Shown in pieces: positions 1 to 8,860 of a stretch of 64,000 bases of DNA. Both the position numbers and the translations under genes were made by a program. A model generated the notes under the pieces. It was given only the letters and a program-made list of their open reading frames with translations. It had not been told where the DNA came from and made no database searches. Source of the DNA: Sphingomonas sp. CCH9-E2 (GTDB taxonomy: Bacteria; Pseudomonadota; Alphaproteobacteria; Sphingomonadales; Sphingomonadaceae); NCBI RefSeq assembly GCF_001557215.1, contig NZ_LSJM01000230.1, positions 3,870 to 67,869 of the forward strand, in the 5' to 3' direction. Position 1 is the stretch's first letter, and each line of letters begins with the position of its first letter.

Positions 1-2
1 CG

Positions 3-587
3 ATCAGCTACCCGCTCGGCGTTGCGCGGGGGCAGGTGGCGCGCACTTATATCGTCGCGGAGGCGGAGGACGGGCTGGTGCTGGTCGACCAGCACGCCGC
101 GCACGAACGGCTGGTTCTCGAACGCATGCGCCGCGCGATGAGCAATGGCGGGGTGGCCAGCCAGGCCTTGCTGCTGCCCGAAGTGGTCGAGCTGGACGAA
201 CCGGCGTGCGACCGCCTCGAGGCGCGCGCTGCTGAGCTGGCGGAGTTCGGGCTGGAGCTGGAGCGGTTCGGACCGCGTGCCATGCTGGTCCGCGCGACCC
301 CGGCATTGCTGGGCAAGGGCGATGTGATCGCGCTCATCACCGACATCGCCGATGAGCTGGCGGCGTTCGATTCTGCGCTGAGCCTCAAGGAGAAGCTCGA
401 CCATGTCGCCGCGACGATGGCGTGCCACGGATCGGTGCGCGCGGGCCGCGTGCTCTCGGTCGCAGAGATGAACGCGCTGCTCCGCGAGATGGAGGTCACG
501 CCGCATTCGGGCCAGTGCAACCATGGCCGTCCGACCTGGGTGAAACTGGCGCACGGCGATATCGAGAAGCTGTTCGGGAGGAAGTGA
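3..587 (+). CDS. mutL: DNA mismatch repair protein MutL, C-terminal part (5' end outside window)
   Basis: MutL links MutS mismatch recognition to strand incision. Only the C-terminal dimerisation/endonuclease domain (about 195 residues) is in the window; the reading frame runs open from base 3, so the gene is cut by the window edge and is not a pseudogene. The metal-binding endonuclease motif DQHA-x2-E-x4-E is present ([12 protein letters not shown]), followed by an ACHGSVR segment and the CNHGRP motif near the end. This marks a MutL with its own nickase activity, as expected in bacteria without MutH. The apparent GTG at base 36 is an internal codon. Confidence 0.95.
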   Translation: MSYPLGVARGQVARTYIVAEAEDGLVLVDQHAAHERLVLERMRRAMSNGGVASQALLLPEVVELDEPACDRLEARAAELAEFGLELERFGPRAMLVRATPALLGKGDVIALITDIADELAAFDSALSLKEKLDHVAATMACHGSVRAGRVLSVAEMNALLREMEVTPHSGQCNHGRPTWVKLAHGDIEKLFGRK

Positions 588-669
588 AGCTGCGTCCGAC
601 TTCGTCCGATGCAACCTTCCCCTCGACTACGCATTGTTAACCCTGAACGACGCTTCAGGTAGAAAACAG

Positions 670-747
670 ATGGGTAAGTTGATGTCGGTGGCTTTGGCCG
701 CCATTCCGCTGGTGGCGGTGCTGGGCGCGATGGCGGTCGCGCCGTAA
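670..747 (+). CDS. small hydrophobic peptide (25 aa), hypothetical
   Basis: A 25-codon frame begins MGKLMSVALAAIPLV and ends in AMAVAP. It has one charged residue near the N-terminus followed by a single hydrophobic stretch, so the product would be one membrane-spanning helix or a bare signal-like peptide. An AGG lies about 10 bases upstream, and the frame fits exactly between the end of mutL and the shared terminator at 781-811. I do not recognise it. Support is only the start/stop, a weak ribosome site and the amphipathic composition. Confidence 0.3.
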   Translation: MGKLMSVALAAIPLVAVLGAMAVAP

Positions 748-770
748 CCTCAAGAGTTTCGCTCCCAAGC

Positions 771-815
771 GAAAAAAAAGAGGCCGCCCGGACTTCGTGT
801 CCGGGCGGCCTTCTC
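771..815. terminator. Rho-independent terminator of the rpsF-rpsR-rplI operon
   Basis: A perfect 13-bp stem (781-793 with 799-811) has a 5-base loop. Read on the minus strand it is followed by eight T residues, a strong terminator for the rplI operon, whose stop lies 33 bases away. On the plus strand only a weak T-rich stretch follows, so it may also stop transcription from the mutL side less efficiently. Confidence 0.85.
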
Positions 816-843
816 TTTGTCTGGGCCGGAAGCGGCGAGGGGG

Positions 844-1434
844 TTAGCCCTCGGCCTGCTCCTCGGACGCCTCGACGGCGATCTCGCCGGGTTCGGCGTT
901 GGGGTCATAGTCTTCGGTGAAGCCGGCTTCGTCCTTCTCGAACATCGCCTCCATCACGTTGACGCCCTGTGCCTGCATCTCGGCTTCTTCCGGCGAGCGG
1001 GCGACGTTGACCTTGACGGTCACGACAACCTCGGCGTGCAGGGCGACGCGGACTTCGTACAGGCCGATCGCCTTGATCGGCTTGTCGAGCACGACCTGCG
1101 CCTTGCTGACCTTGTGGCCATCGGCGTTGAGCGATTCGACGATGTCGCGCACCGCGACCGAGCCGTAGAGCTGGCCGGTGTTCGACGCCTGGCGGATCAG
1201 GGTGACCGAAACGCCCTCAAGGCCCTTCGATTCCTTCTCGGCTTCGGTGCGCTTGGCGGCGTTCTCGGCGACGATGCGCTCGCGGTTCGCCTCGAACACC
1301 TTGCGGTTGGCTTCGTTGGCGCGGAGCGCCTTCTTGTTCGGGAGCAGGTAGTTACGAGCGAACCCGTCCTTCACCTTCACCACGTCGCCGATATGGCCGA
1401 GCTTCTCGACGCGCTCGAGCAGAATGATTTCCAT
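844..1434 (-). CDS. rplI: 50S ribosomal protein L9
   Basis: L9 binds 23S rRNA near the L1 stalk. The N-terminal domain is textbook (MEIILLERVEKLG, then the GFARNYLLP rRNA-binding loop), joined by a long helix to the C-terminal domain. At 196 residues it is longer than the ~149-residue E. coli protein because of an acidic C-terminal tail of about 45 residues rich in Glu/Asp (EDYDPN...EEQAEG). It is the last gene of the rpsF-rpsR-rplI operon, 12 bases after rpsR, and ends at the strong terminator at 781-811. Confidence 0.97.
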   Translation of the reverse strand: MEIILLERVEKLGHIGDVVKVKDGFARNYLLPNKKALRANEANRKVFEANRERIVAENAAKRTEAEKESKGLEGVSVTLIRQASNTGQLYGSVAVRDIVESLNADGHKVSKAQVVLDKPIKAIGLYEVRVALHAEVVVTVKVNVARSPEEAEMQAQGVNVMEAMFEKDEAGFTEDYDPNAEPGEIAVEASEEQAEG

Positions 1435-1446
1435 GAGCTGCGCTCC

Positions 1447-1671
1447 TTACTTCACGATGAAGGGCAGAAGGCCCAGGTGGCGCGCACGCTTGATGGCGAT
1501 GGCCAGCTCGCGCTGCTTCTTCGCGCTCACCGACGTGATGCGCGAGGGGACGATCTTGCCGCGCTCGGAAACGAAGCCCTGCAGCAGCCGGACATCCTTA
1601 TAGTCGATCCGGGGGGCATCCTTCGCGGAGAAGGGGCAGCTCTTGCGGCGGCGGAAAAAGGGACGTGCCAT
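1447..1671 (-). CDS. rpsR: 30S ribosomal protein S18
   Basis: S18 sits on the platform of the small subunit and binds as a heterodimer with S6, the product of the preceding gene. The 74-residue product carries the family signature ([30 protein letters not shown]) and the basic C-terminus. It starts 5 bases after the rpsF stop and is followed closely by rplI, so the three are co-translated from one mRNA. Confidence 0.97.
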   Translation of the reverse strand: MARPFFRRRKSCPFSAKDAPRIDYKDVRLLQGFVSERGKIVPSRITSVSAKKQRELAIAIKRARHLGLLPFIVK

Positions 1672-1676
1672 GTTTC

Positions 1677-2045
1677 TTACTCCTCACCACCGTCACGGTC
1701 GCGACGACCGCGGCGTTCGCGGTCACCCTTGCGCATCATCACCGAAGGACCCTGCTCCAGCTCGTCCACGCGGACCGTCATGTAGCGGATCACGTCTTCG
1801 TTGATCTGCGTCTGGCGCTCGAGCTCGGCGACGACACCGGCGGGGGCGTCGATTTCGAGCATCACGTAATGCGCCTTGCGGTTCTTCGCGATCTTGTAGG
1901 CGAGGCTGCGAAGACCCCAGGTCTCGGTCTTGACAACCTTGCCCTGATTATCCTCGACGATCTTGGTGGCGGTTTCCGCCAGTGCGTCCACCTGCGCCTG
2001 TGCCAGATCCTGGCGCGCAAGGAACACATGCTCGTACAGAGCCAT
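1677..2045 (-). CDS. rpsF: 30S ribosomal protein S6
   Basis: S6 is a small-subunit protein that pairs with S18. The 122-residue product starts [14 protein letters not shown] and contains the conserved [19 protein letters not shown] core strand-helix segment. A basic/acidic tail of about 20 residues ([15 protein letters not shown]) follows, a common feature of alphaproteobacterial S6. First gene of the operon; a promoter-like sequence lies about 110-140 bases upstream on the minus strand. Confidence 0.96.
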   Translation of the reverse strand: MALYEHVFLARQDLAQAQVDALAETATKIVEDNQGKVVKTETWGLRSLAYKIAKNRKAHYVMLEIDAPAGVVAELERQTQINEDVIRYMTVRVDELEQGPSVMMRKGDRERRGRRDRDGGEE

Positions 2046-2153
2046 GCGTCTGTTCTCACTTGTTGGCCGATCGCTGACGCCGCCCCATGCGGTCGCCCCT
2101 CCGGCTGTCGTTCCGTATTCACGCGGAGGGTCAGCCCGTCCGCGAAGCGTGCG

Positions 2154-2182
2154 CCCCTAGCGCAAGCAGTCGCTGCTGGCAA
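2154..2182 (-). promoter_or_regulatory. candidate housekeeping promoter of rpsF operon
   Basis: On the minus strand TTGCCA (2182-2177) and TAGGGG (2159-2154) are spaced by 17 bases, about 110 bases ahead of the rpsF ATG. The -35 is good and the -10 is weak. The leader between it and rpsF (2046-2150) is long enough for an S6:S18-type autoregulatory RNA, but I could not confirm such a fold by eye. Confidence 0.35.
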
Positions 2183-2188
2183 GTCCCG

Positions 2189-3106
2189 CTAGCGGCCCCG
2201 AGGGGGGGCGGGGTCGGTGATCGGAGCCGGGCTGCGCGAAAGCCAGCCGTCATCGTCGTCGGCGGGGTCGAGGGCCGGGAATGGCAGCGGATCGCCGATC
2301 GGCAGGCACTCCCCGCCGTCCCAGGCGAGGCAAGTGACCCGGTCGCCCAGCATTGTCGCACGCACCATGCCGGTTGCGGGCCCGATGGAGTAGGTGCTTT
2401 CCAGCGTCCACGGGCGATTTCGCCCGGGTCTGCCGCCCGCAATCGGCTCCCCGAGCCGATCGGGATCAAGACCGCGATGGTGTCGTGAATAGGAATCGAG
2501 CTCGACCGACAGGCGGAAGATGGCTTCGGCGGACCCACCGCGCGCGATCCGGTTGCGCAGCCAGTCGATGCGTCGCGCACGCTGTGCCGCCTCTTCAGCG
2601 AGCCGACTGATCCCGCCGGTGTCGCGCAGATACATGCCGACGGTGGAAAATTCGATCGACGCCTGTTTGGGGATGCCGGGGACCGAGGCGATCGTGCCGC
2701 GAAAACCGCGCGCATTGCAGGTACTTGCCTGCCACATCGTGCCATCTGCTTGGTAAAGTTCGCAGCCGGTGCTGGTCCGCCGACCGACCAACGTCCCTTC
2801 GGCAAGGCCGTTGGGACCGGTAAACCCGCCCACCGACAGGAAAAAGCCGGTAACGCGCTCGCCGGCAAAGCTCAGCACGACCTTGACCCCGCCGCCCACG
2901 ATGCGCTCGCCGCAACGCCGCTCGCGGCCCGGGCAGGCGCGCTGCGCCTCACGGCCCTCGACCGGCAGCGAGGTCGCGCCAGTATAGTTACCGAAATATG
3001 CGATCTGCCCCTCGAACTGCGGATCGAGCGCAGACTCTGCCGACTGCGACCGGGCGGGCGAAGCTAGGACGAGCAGGGCGAGCATGCAAACCAGGGTCCG
3101 AACCAT
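2189..3106 (-). CDS. hypothetical secreted protein (305 aa)
   Basis: The first 20 residues (MVRTLVCMLALLVLASPARS) form a clear Sec signal peptide with an Ala-x-Ser cleavage site, so the product is exported. The mature part contains several cysteines (ACPGRERRCGE, GCELYQADG, TSTCNARGF) that could form disulfides in the periplasm, and glycine-rich beta-like segments. The C-terminus is proline/arginine-rich. I do not recognise a family. It is transcribed away from its upstream neighbour and toward rpsF but ends inside the rpsF promoter region. Confidence 0.7.
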   Translation of the reverse strand: MVRTLVCMLALLVLASPARSQSAESALDPQFEGQIAYFGNYTGATSLPVEGREAQRACPGRERRCGERIVGGGVKVVLSFAGERVTGFFLSVGGFTGPNGLAEGTLVGRRTSTGCELYQADGTMWQASTCNARGFRGTIASVPGIPKQASIEFSTVGMYLRDTGGISRLAEEAAQRARRIDWLRNRIARGGSAEAIFRLSVELDSYSRHHRGLDPDRLGEPIAGGRPGRNRPWTLESTYSIGPATGMVRATMLGDRVTCLAWDGGECLPIGDPLPFPALDPADDDDGWLSRSPAPITDPAPPRGR

Positions 3107-3205
3107 GCGCGCGCCTCATCCTGTCCCGCAGCGGGACGTATCATGAGCCCGCGTTAACGACGATTGCGTATGCTGCATGTGGCGGGTCTTGATTCCGGGC
3201 AGCAG

Positions 3206-3237
3206 AAGGCGGCGATGCCCATCGGCACCGCCGCCTT
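3206..3237 (-). terminator. hairpin downstream of the RcnB-like gene
   Basis: AAGGCGGCG (3206-3214) pairs with CGCCGCCTT (3229-3237), and a smaller inner stem can form. It lies 45 bases past the stop of the minus-strand RcnB-like gene. There is no clear T-tract, so it may only protect the mRNA end. Confidence 0.35.
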
Positions 3238-3281
3238 GTTGCTCCGGCCCGGGAGGACATAGGCCGGTAACCGTGACACGC

Positions 3282-3650
3282 TTAGCGGATCATGTTGCCG
3301 AAGATCGCGCCGATGATGCCGCTGGCGATGCTGACCATCACAATGTCGTTGCCCGACTGGACGTAGCGATAGCCGCGCGGCGGGGCCTTCAGACCGCGAT
3401 AGTGACGATAATCTACCTGGCGATAGTTGCGCGCCTGGCGATAGTCGAACCGCTCGCCGCGCTTCCAGCTGGTGCGGTAGCGCTGCTGGGGTGCCTTCTT
3501 GACCGTCTTCTTGACCACGACCTTCCCGTTCGGCTTGTGCTTGATCACCGTGCGGGTCTGCTGCGCCGGGGCGGCGGCGGCGGGCGCTGCGGCGAGGATC
3601 GGGCTGACCGCAACCGATGCGGCGACGGCAACGAGAACCAATTTCTTCAT
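3282..3650 (-). CDS. RcnB-family periplasmic protein
   Basis: The product has a signal peptide (MKKLVLVAVAASVAVSPILAAAPAAAA) and a C-terminal block (YRGLKAPPRGYRYVQSGNDIVMVSIASGIIGAIFGNMI) typical of the RcnB family, named after the E. coli periplasmic nickel/cobalt homeostasis protein. The middle is basic and Tyr/Arg-rich (WKRGERFDYRQARNYR). The ATG at 3650 is chosen because AGGAG lies 8 bases upstream and it begins a proper signal peptide; a longer frame to 3695 would put a charged extension before it. Metal-related function is known for RcnB only; many alphaproteobacterial relatives are uncharacterised. Confidence 0.8.
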   Translation of the reverse strand: MKKLVLVAVAASVAVSPILAAAPAAAAPAQQTRTVIKHKPNGKVVVKKTVKKAPQQRYRTSWKRGERFDYRQARNYRQVDYRHYRGLKAPPRGYRYVQSGNDIVMVSIASGIIGAIFGNMIR

Positions 3651-3837
3651 CTTCAGTCTCCTGCGTTCAAGCCCGGTATCGGGCGACGAGTCCAATCTGG
3701 GGGCCGCGTGTCGCAGGGGTTTCGCGGGAGGTGCGCAAAATGGTCGCCTTGTGTCGCAACCCGTTCAGCTTCGTTCATCTTGCGGGATCGGGCCGACGCG
3801 CATAGGGCGCGGGGCCTGATTTCTAGGAGCCAGAACA

Positions 3838-4773
3838 ATGCGAGCCTTCATCTTTCCGGGGCAGGGAAGCCAATCCGTCGGCATGGGGCTGGCGCTGAGC
3901 CAGGCCAGTGCGGCGGCGCGCGAGGTGTTTCAGGAAGTGGACGACGCGCTGGGCCAGAAGCTGTTCAAGCTGATGACCGAAGGCCCCGAAGGCGACCTGT
4001 TGCTGACCGAGAATGCCCAGCCGGCGATCATGGCGCATGCCATCGCAGTGCTTCGCGTGCTGGAAAAGGAAGGCGGGGTGCGGCTGGCCGACAAGGCGGA
4101 CTTCGTGGCGGGCCATTCGCTGGGTGAATATACCGCGCTGTGTGCCGCGGGCGCGCTGGACCTGTCGACGACTGCCCGGCTGCTCAAGTTGCGTGGGCGG
4201 GCGATGCAGGCGGCGGTGCCGGTGGGCGAGGGGGCGATGGCGGCGCTGCTCGGTGCCGATCTGGTGAAGGCCCAGGCGATTGCCGATGCCGCCGCCGAGG
4301 GTGAGGTGTGCACCGTTGCCAACGACAATGATCCGTCGCAGGTCGTGATCTCGGGAGCCAAGGGCGCGATCGACCGGGCGGTGGCGATTGCCAAGGACCA
4401 TGGCGCCAAGCGCGCCGTGCTGTTGCCAGTCTCCGCGCCGTTCCACTGCCCGATGATGCAGCCTGCCGCCGACGCGATGGCCAAGGCGCTGGCCGATGTC
4501 GCGATTCGCACGCCGCTGGTGCCGGTCTATGCCAATGTCACCGCCGCTGCGGTGAGCGATCCCGATACGATCCGCGGCCTGTTGGTCGATCAGGTGACGG
4601 GCATGGTGCGCTGGCGCGAGTCGGTGTCGGCGATGTTCGATGCGGGCGTGCATGAGTTCGTGGAGCTCGGCGGCAAGGTGCTGGGCGCGATGGTGAAGCG
4701 GATCGCGCCGGATGCGAGCGTGACCAGCGTGGTGACAATGGATGATATCGAAGCGCTTGAGAAAGCGCTCTGA
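3838..4773 (+). CDS. fabD: malonyl-CoA:ACP transacylase FabD
   Basis: FabD moves malonyl from CoA to acyl carrier protein, feeding fatty-acid elongation. The 311-residue product has FPGQGSQ at the N-terminus, the nucleophile in GHSLGEY (Ser94) and the catalytic His in APFHCPMM (His203). TAGGAG lies about 9 bases before the ATG. It is followed 5 bases later by fabG and then, after a small gene, by acpP and fabF: a classic fab cluster. Confidence 0.97.
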   Translation: MRAFIFPGQGSQSVGMGLALSQASAAAREVFQEVDDALGQKLFKLMTEGPEGDLLLTENAQPAIMAHAIAVLRVLEKEGGVRLADKADFVAGHSLGEYTALCAAGALDLSTTARLLKLRGRAMQAAVPVGEGAMAALLGADLVKAQAIADAAAEGEVCTVANDNDPSQVVISGAKGAIDRAVAIAKDHGAKRAVLLPVSAPFHCPMMQPAADAMAKALADVAIRTPLVPVYANVTAAAVSDPDTIRGLLVDQVTGMVRWRESVSAMFDAGVHEFVELGGKVLGAMVKRIAPDASVTSVVTMDDIEALEKAL

Positions 4774-4778
4774 GGAGA

Positions 4779-5522
4779 ATGAACATGTTCGACCTTACAG
4801 GCATGACGGCGCTGGTGACTGGCGCTTCCGGTGGCATCGGTTCCGCGATCGCCAAGGCACTTGCCGCGCAAGGTGCGCGACTGGCGGTTTCGGGGTCCAA
4901 TGCCGAGAAGCTGGAGGCATTCCGCGCTGAACTGGGCGGGGATCATGTCGCGCTGGCGTGCAATCTGAGCGACGCGGCGGCGGTGGACGCGCTCGTTCCG
5001 TCGGCGGTCGAGGCGCTCGGCAAGCTCGACATCTTGGTCAACAATGCCGGCGTGACGCGCGACAACCTCGCGATGCGGATGAAGGACGAGGAATGGGATC
5101 AGGTGATCCGCGTCAATCTTGAGGCGGCGTTCCGTCTGATGCGCGCCGCCGCCAAGCCGATGATGAAGGCGCGGTTCGGCCGGATGATCTCGATCACCTC
5201 GGTCGTGGGCGCGACCGGCAATCCGGGGCAGGCCAACTATGCCGCGTCGAAGGCGGGGCTGGTGGGCATGTCCAAGGCGCTGGCGCAGGAACTAGCGAGC
5301 CGCAACATCACCGTGAACTGCGTCGCGCCGGGCTTCATCCGCTCGGCGATGACCGATGTGCTGCCCGAAGCCCAGAAGACGGCGCTGCTGACCAAGATCC
5401 CTGCGGGCGATCTGGGCAGTGGCGAAGACATCGGCGCGGCAGTCGTCTATCTGGCGTCGAAGGAAGCGGGTTACGTCACCGGCCAGACGCTGCATGTGAA
5501 TGGCGGGATGGCGATGCTGTGA
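4779..5522 (+). CDS. fabG: 3-oxoacyl-[ACP] reductase FabG
   Basis: FabG carries out the NADPH-dependent reduction of 3-oxoacyl-ACP. This short-chain dehydrogenase of 247 residues has the TGASGGIG cofactor loop, NNAG, and the Ser141-Tyr154-Lys158 triad (SVVGATGNPGQANYAASK). The C-terminal GQTLHVNGGMAM is typical. TGAGGAG overlaps the fabD stop, so the two genes are translationally coupled. Confidence 0.97.
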   Translation: MNMFDLTGMTALVTGASGGIGSAIAKALAAQGARLAVSGSNAEKLEAFRAELGGDHVALACNLSDAAAVDALVPSAVEALGKLDILVNNAGVTRDNLAMRMKDEEWDQVIRVNLEAAFRLMRAAAKPMMKARFGRMISITSVVGATGNPGQANYAASKAGLVGMSKALAQELASRNITVNCVAPGFIRSAMTDVLPEAQKTALLTKIPAGDLGSGEDIGAAVVYLASKEAGYVTGQTLHVNGGMAML

Positions 5523-5553
5523 CCGGCGGGGTAACCGGGGAAGGGGAATAATC

Positions 5554-6123
5554 ATGTCGCTAATGTTGATCACCGCGGCCTTGTTCGCGGGCGGCGTGCA
5601 GGAAGAAGAAGCGCGCCGACCGCGCGACGAGACGCCGATCGCGTGCCCGTATCGCACGCTGCCGCGCACGATCGACCGCGATGCGCTGGCGAACCTTGCA
5701 CGGTCCGGCTTCGAGCCGAAGACCGACGCCGAAAAGCGCGCATTCCAGATGGTCGGCCAACGTATTGCGGCCTGCCAGGGCAGCAATGGCTGGGGCGAGC
5801 GCAGCCGTCAGGCGGCGTTTCGGTACCTGACCGGCCGGGTGCTGCTGTCCAATGCGCGCTACCAGTTGCGCAGCCATTCGGTAACGACGGCGCAGATCGA
5901 GGCGGCGCATGCGGCACTGTCGCCCCAGGCGCAGCAGGCCGTTGCGCGCGGATCGATTGCCGGTGCGGACATGACGGTCGCGTGGAATGCGCTGGTCGCG
6001 GGCGGGGCCAAGCTCGATGCGGTGCCCGCCGATCAGCGTGGTGCAGTGGCGGGGCTGATCCTGCAGGGACTGGCCGGCGTGACGATCATGGCTGAGGCCG
6101 AAGCCGCCTATCGCACACGCTGA
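5554..6123 (+). CDS. hypothetical protein inside the fab cluster (189 aa)
   Basis: The ATG at 5554 is chosen because AAGGGG sits about 7 bases upstream. The first 13 residues ([13 protein letters not shown]) are hydrophobic and may act as a short signal sequence or anchor. The rest is mostly helical, with one Cys near the start ([11 protein letters not shown]) and another at QRIAACQG. No family recognised. It lies in the same orientation between fabG and acpP, so it is probably co-transcribed, but nothing in the sequence ties it to lipid synthesis. Confidence 0.65.
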   Translation: MSLMLITAALFAGGVQEEEARRPRDETPIACPYRTLPRTIDRDALANLARSGFEPKTDAEKRAFQMVGQRIAACQGSNGWGERSRQAAFRYLTGRVLLSNARYQLRSHSVTTAQIEAAHAALSPQAQQAVARGSIAGADMTVAWNALVAGGAKLDAVPADQRGAVAGLILQGLAGVTIMAEAEAAYRTR

Positions 6124-6226
6124 ACCTGCGCCAACACCGCCCGGCCCCCTTGCGCGGGCGCGGGCGGCGTTCTACGTGCGTTCAGGATTCGAGTTTCAAC
6201 GGTCTAATCAAGAAGGAACAGGGTAC

Positions 6227-6463
6227 ATGAGCGAGACCGCCGATCGCGTGAAAAAGATCGTCGTCGAGCATCTCGGCGTCGAGGCTGACAAGGTCACCGA
6301 AGATGCGAGCTTCATCGACGATCTGGGTGCGGACAGCCTCGACATCGTCGAGCTGGTCATGGCGTTCGAAGAGGAATTCGGCGTCGAGATCCCCGACGAT
6401 GCCGCCGAGAAGATCACGACCGTCAAGGACGCGATCACCTATATCGACGAGAATCAGGGCTAA
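6227..6463 (+). CDS. acpP: acyl carrier protein
   Basis: This 78-residue acidic protein carries growing acyl chains on a phosphopantetheine attached to Ser37 in the [12 protein letters not shown] motif. The ATG at 6227 ([10 protein letters not shown]) has AAGGAA about 10 bases upstream; an upstream in-frame ATG at 6176 would add 17 unrelated residues and is rejected. A strong terminator follows before fabF, so acpP can be expressed at a higher level than its neighbours. Confidence 0.98.
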   Translation: MSETADRVKKIVVEHLGVEADKVTEDASFIDDLGADSLDIVELVMAFEEEFGVEIPDDAAEKITTVKDAITYIDENQG

Positions 6464-6506
6464 TTCGGGTTTCCCGGATGGCCGCCCGCTTGGGCAGGAT
6501 TTGACG

Positions 6507-6550
6507 AACGGCTCCCGGTCCCGGAAAGGGGTGGGGAGCCGTTTTGTTTT
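6507..6550 (+). terminator. Rho-independent terminator between acpP and fabF
   Basis: AACGGCTCCC (6507-6516) pairs with GGGAGCCGTT (6534-6543), followed by TTTTGTTTT. It starts 43 bases after the acpP stop and ends 26 bases before the fabF start. It probably works as a partial terminator that sets acpP above fabF. Confidence 0.8.
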
Positions 6551-6576
6551 GTAGCGATCAACACCGGAGAGTCACT

Positions 6577-7836
6577 ATGCGCCGCGTCGTCGTCACCGGC
6601 CTCGGCCTTGTCACCCCGCTGGGCGGGGATGTCGAAACCAGCTGGAAAAACATCCTTGCCGCCAAGTCCGGCGCGGGGACGATCACGCGGTTCGATGCGA
6701 CCGACTTCCAGAGCAACTATGCCTGCGAAGTGAAACCCGCCGACCATGAATATGGCTTCGACCCTGGCAAGCGCGTCGATCACAAGATCCAGCGTCAGGT
6801 CGATCCGTTCATCATCTATGGCATCGACGCCGCCGGACAGGCGATCGAGGATGCCGGCCTGCTCGACATGAGCGAGGAAGAGCGGTTCCGCGCCGGCTGT
6901 TCGATCGGGTCGGGCATCGGTGGCCTCCCGGGCATCGAAAGCGAATCGCTGGTGCTGGCCGAAAAGGGTCCGAAGCGCGTTTCACCGCACTTCGTGCATG
7001 GTCGCCTGATCAACCTGATCTCGGGCCAGGTGTCGATCAAATATGGGCTGATGGGGCCGAACCATGCGGTCGTCACCGCCTGTTCGACCGGCGCGCATTC
7101 GATCGGTGATGCCGCACGGATGATCGCGATGGACGATGCCGATGTCATGCTGGCGGGCGGTGCGGAAAGCACGATCTGTCCGATCGGCATCGCCGGCTTC
7201 GGTCAGGCGCGCGCGCTGTCGACGGGCTTTCGCGATGAACCGTGGCGGGCGAGCCGCCCGTGGGATCAGGGCCGCGACGGCTTCGTCATGGGCGAGGGCG
7301 CGGGCGTTGTGGTGCTCGAGGAATATGAGCGGGCCAAGGCGCGCGGCGCGAAAATCTATGCCGAAGTGGTCGGTTATGGCCTGTCGGGCGACGCCTATCA
7401 CGTGACCGCGCCGCACCCCGAGGGGTCAGGCGCGTTCCGGTCGATGCAGATGGCGATGAAGAAGTCGGGCCTGGCGCTGTCGGACATCGATTACATCAAC
7501 GCGCACGGCACCTCGACCCCGCTGGGCGACGAGCTTGAGCTGGGTGGCGTGCGCCGTCTGTTCGGCGATGCGATCGGCGACCTGTCGATGAGCTCGACCA
7601 AGTCGGCGATCGGCCATCTGCTGGGCGGCGCGGGCGCGGTGGAGAGCATCTTCTGCATCCTGGCGATGCGTGATGGCATCGTGCCGCCGACGCTGAACCT
7701 CGACAATCCGAGCGAGAATTGCGTGGGCGTCGACCTGGTCCCGCACAAGGCCAAGGAGCGCAAGGTGCGCGCGGTGCTGAACAACTCGTTCGGCTTTGGC
7801 GGCACCAACGCGTCGCTGGTGATGAAGGCGGTCTGA
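6577..7836 (+). CDS. fabF: 3-oxoacyl-[ACP] synthase II FabF
   Basis: FabF condenses malonyl-ACP with acyl-ACP. The 419-residue product has the Cys169 nucleophile (VVTACSTGAHS) and the two histidines in NAHGTSTPLGD and SAIGHLLGGAGA, plus the FGFGGTNAS C-terminal loop. The ATG at 6577 is preceded by CCGGAGA; the longer frame from 6544 would start inside the terminator. It is followed by mltG, as often seen in alphaproteobacteria. Confidence 0.97.
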   Translation: MRRVVVTGLGLVTPLGGDVETSWKNILAAKSGAGTITRFDATDFQSNYACEVKPADHEYGFDPGKRVDHKIQRQVDPFIIYGIDAAGQAIEDAGLLDMSEEERFRAGCSIGSGIGGLPGIESESLVLAEKGPKRVSPHFVHGRLINLISGQVSIKYGLMGPNHAVVTACSTGAHSIGDAARMIAMDDADVMLAGGAESTICPIGIAGFGQARALSTGFRDEPWRASRPWDQGRDGFVMGEGAGVVVLEEYERAKARGAKIYAEVVGYGLSGDAYHVTAPHPEGSGAFRSMQMAMKKSGLALSDIDYINAHGTSTPLGDELELGGVRRLFGDAIGDLSMSSTKSAIGHLLGGAGAVESIFCILAMRDGIVPPTLNLDNPSENCVGVDLVPHKAKERKVRAVLNNSFGFGGTNASLVMKAV

Positions 7837-7888
7837 TCTGTTCCCTCCCGCGTGCGGGAGGGGAGATTCTTCGGGACGGAGATTGGCG

Positions 7889-8857
7889 TTGCGCAAGTTC
7901 GGCTGTTTCGGCGTTCTCCTGATCCTTGCGCTGGTCGGCGCGGCATTCTGGGCAGCGCAGCTATGGGGTGGACCCGGACCGGGCGCTCAAAACACGACGC
8001 TGATGGTGGCGCAGGGATCGACCCTCACCACTGCCGCGCGCGAGCTGGAGAAGCAGGGCGCGATCCGCGATGCGGACCTGTTCCTGTGGATGGCGCGGGT
8101 GTTTGGCGACGACACGCCGATCCAGGCGGGCGAATATCGCGTGCCGGCGAAGATCAGCCAGGCGGACATCCTCAAGATGCTGCAGGGCGGGCGTACGCTC
8201 CAGCGCTTCGTGATGATCCCGGAGGGGATGCCGTCGATCCTGGTCCACGAGCGGCTGATGGCGGCCGAGCAGCTGCAGGGCGAGGTCGCGGTGCCGTTGG
8301 AGGGCAGCATCCTGCCCGACAGCTATGCCTATAATCGCGGCGATACGCGGCAGCAGGTGCTCGATCGCATGCAGAGCGCGATGGACAAATACCTTGCCGA
8401 GGCATGGGAGCGTCGCAAGCCGAATATCGCGGTCAGCACGCCGCAGGAGGCGCTGATCCTCGCCTCGATCGTCGAGAAGGAAACGGGGAAGCCCGAGGAG
8501 CGGCGGATGGTCGCGGGGGTCTATTCCAACCGGCTCAAGCGTGGGATGCCGCTGCAGGCCGATCCGACGGTGATCTATCCGGTGACCAAGGGCAAGCCGC
8601 TGGGCCGCCGCATCCTGCGCTCCGAGCTGCAGGCGAAGAACGGGTATAACACCTATGCGATGGCCGGCCTGCCCGAGGGGCCGATCGCCAATCCGGGCCG
8701 CGCGAGCATCGACGCGGTGCTCGACCCGGAAACGACCAATGCGCTGTATTTTGTCGCCGACGGCACCGGCGGGCACATCTTCGCCGATACGCTCGAGCAG
8801 CACAACGCGAATGTGCAGAAATGGTATGCGCTGCGGCGGGCGCGGGGGGAGATGTAG
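7889..8857 (+). CDS. mltG: endolytic murein transglycosylase MltG
   Basis: MltG is an inner-membrane enzyme that cuts nascent glycan strands and helps end their elongation. An N-terminal membrane helix (about residues 5-24) precedes the YceG domain: LEGSILPDSYAY, the catalytic Glu in ASIVEKET, then GMPLQADPTVIY and TYAMAGLPEGPIANPG. A TTG at 7889 fits the GGAG at 7878-7881 (7-base spacing); an in-frame TTG at 7883 is too close. It follows fabF by 52 bases and ends 3 bases from a convergent gene. Confidence 0.93.
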   Translation: MRKFGCFGVLLILALVGAAFWAAQLWGGPGPGAQNTTLMVAQGSTLTTAARELEKQGAIRDADLFLWMARVFGDDTPIQAGEYRVPAKISQADILKMLQGGRTLQRFVMIPEGMPSILVHERLMAAEQLQGEVAVPLEGSILPDSYAYNRGDTRQQVLDRMQSAMDKYLAEAWERRKPNIAVSTPQEALILASIVEKETGKPEERRMVAGVYSNRLKRGMPLQADPTVIYPVTKGKPLGRRILRSELQAKNGYNTYAMAGLPEGPIANPGRASIDAVLDPETTNALYFVADGTGGHIFADTLEQHNANVQKWYALRRARGEM

Positions 8858-8860
8858 GGA

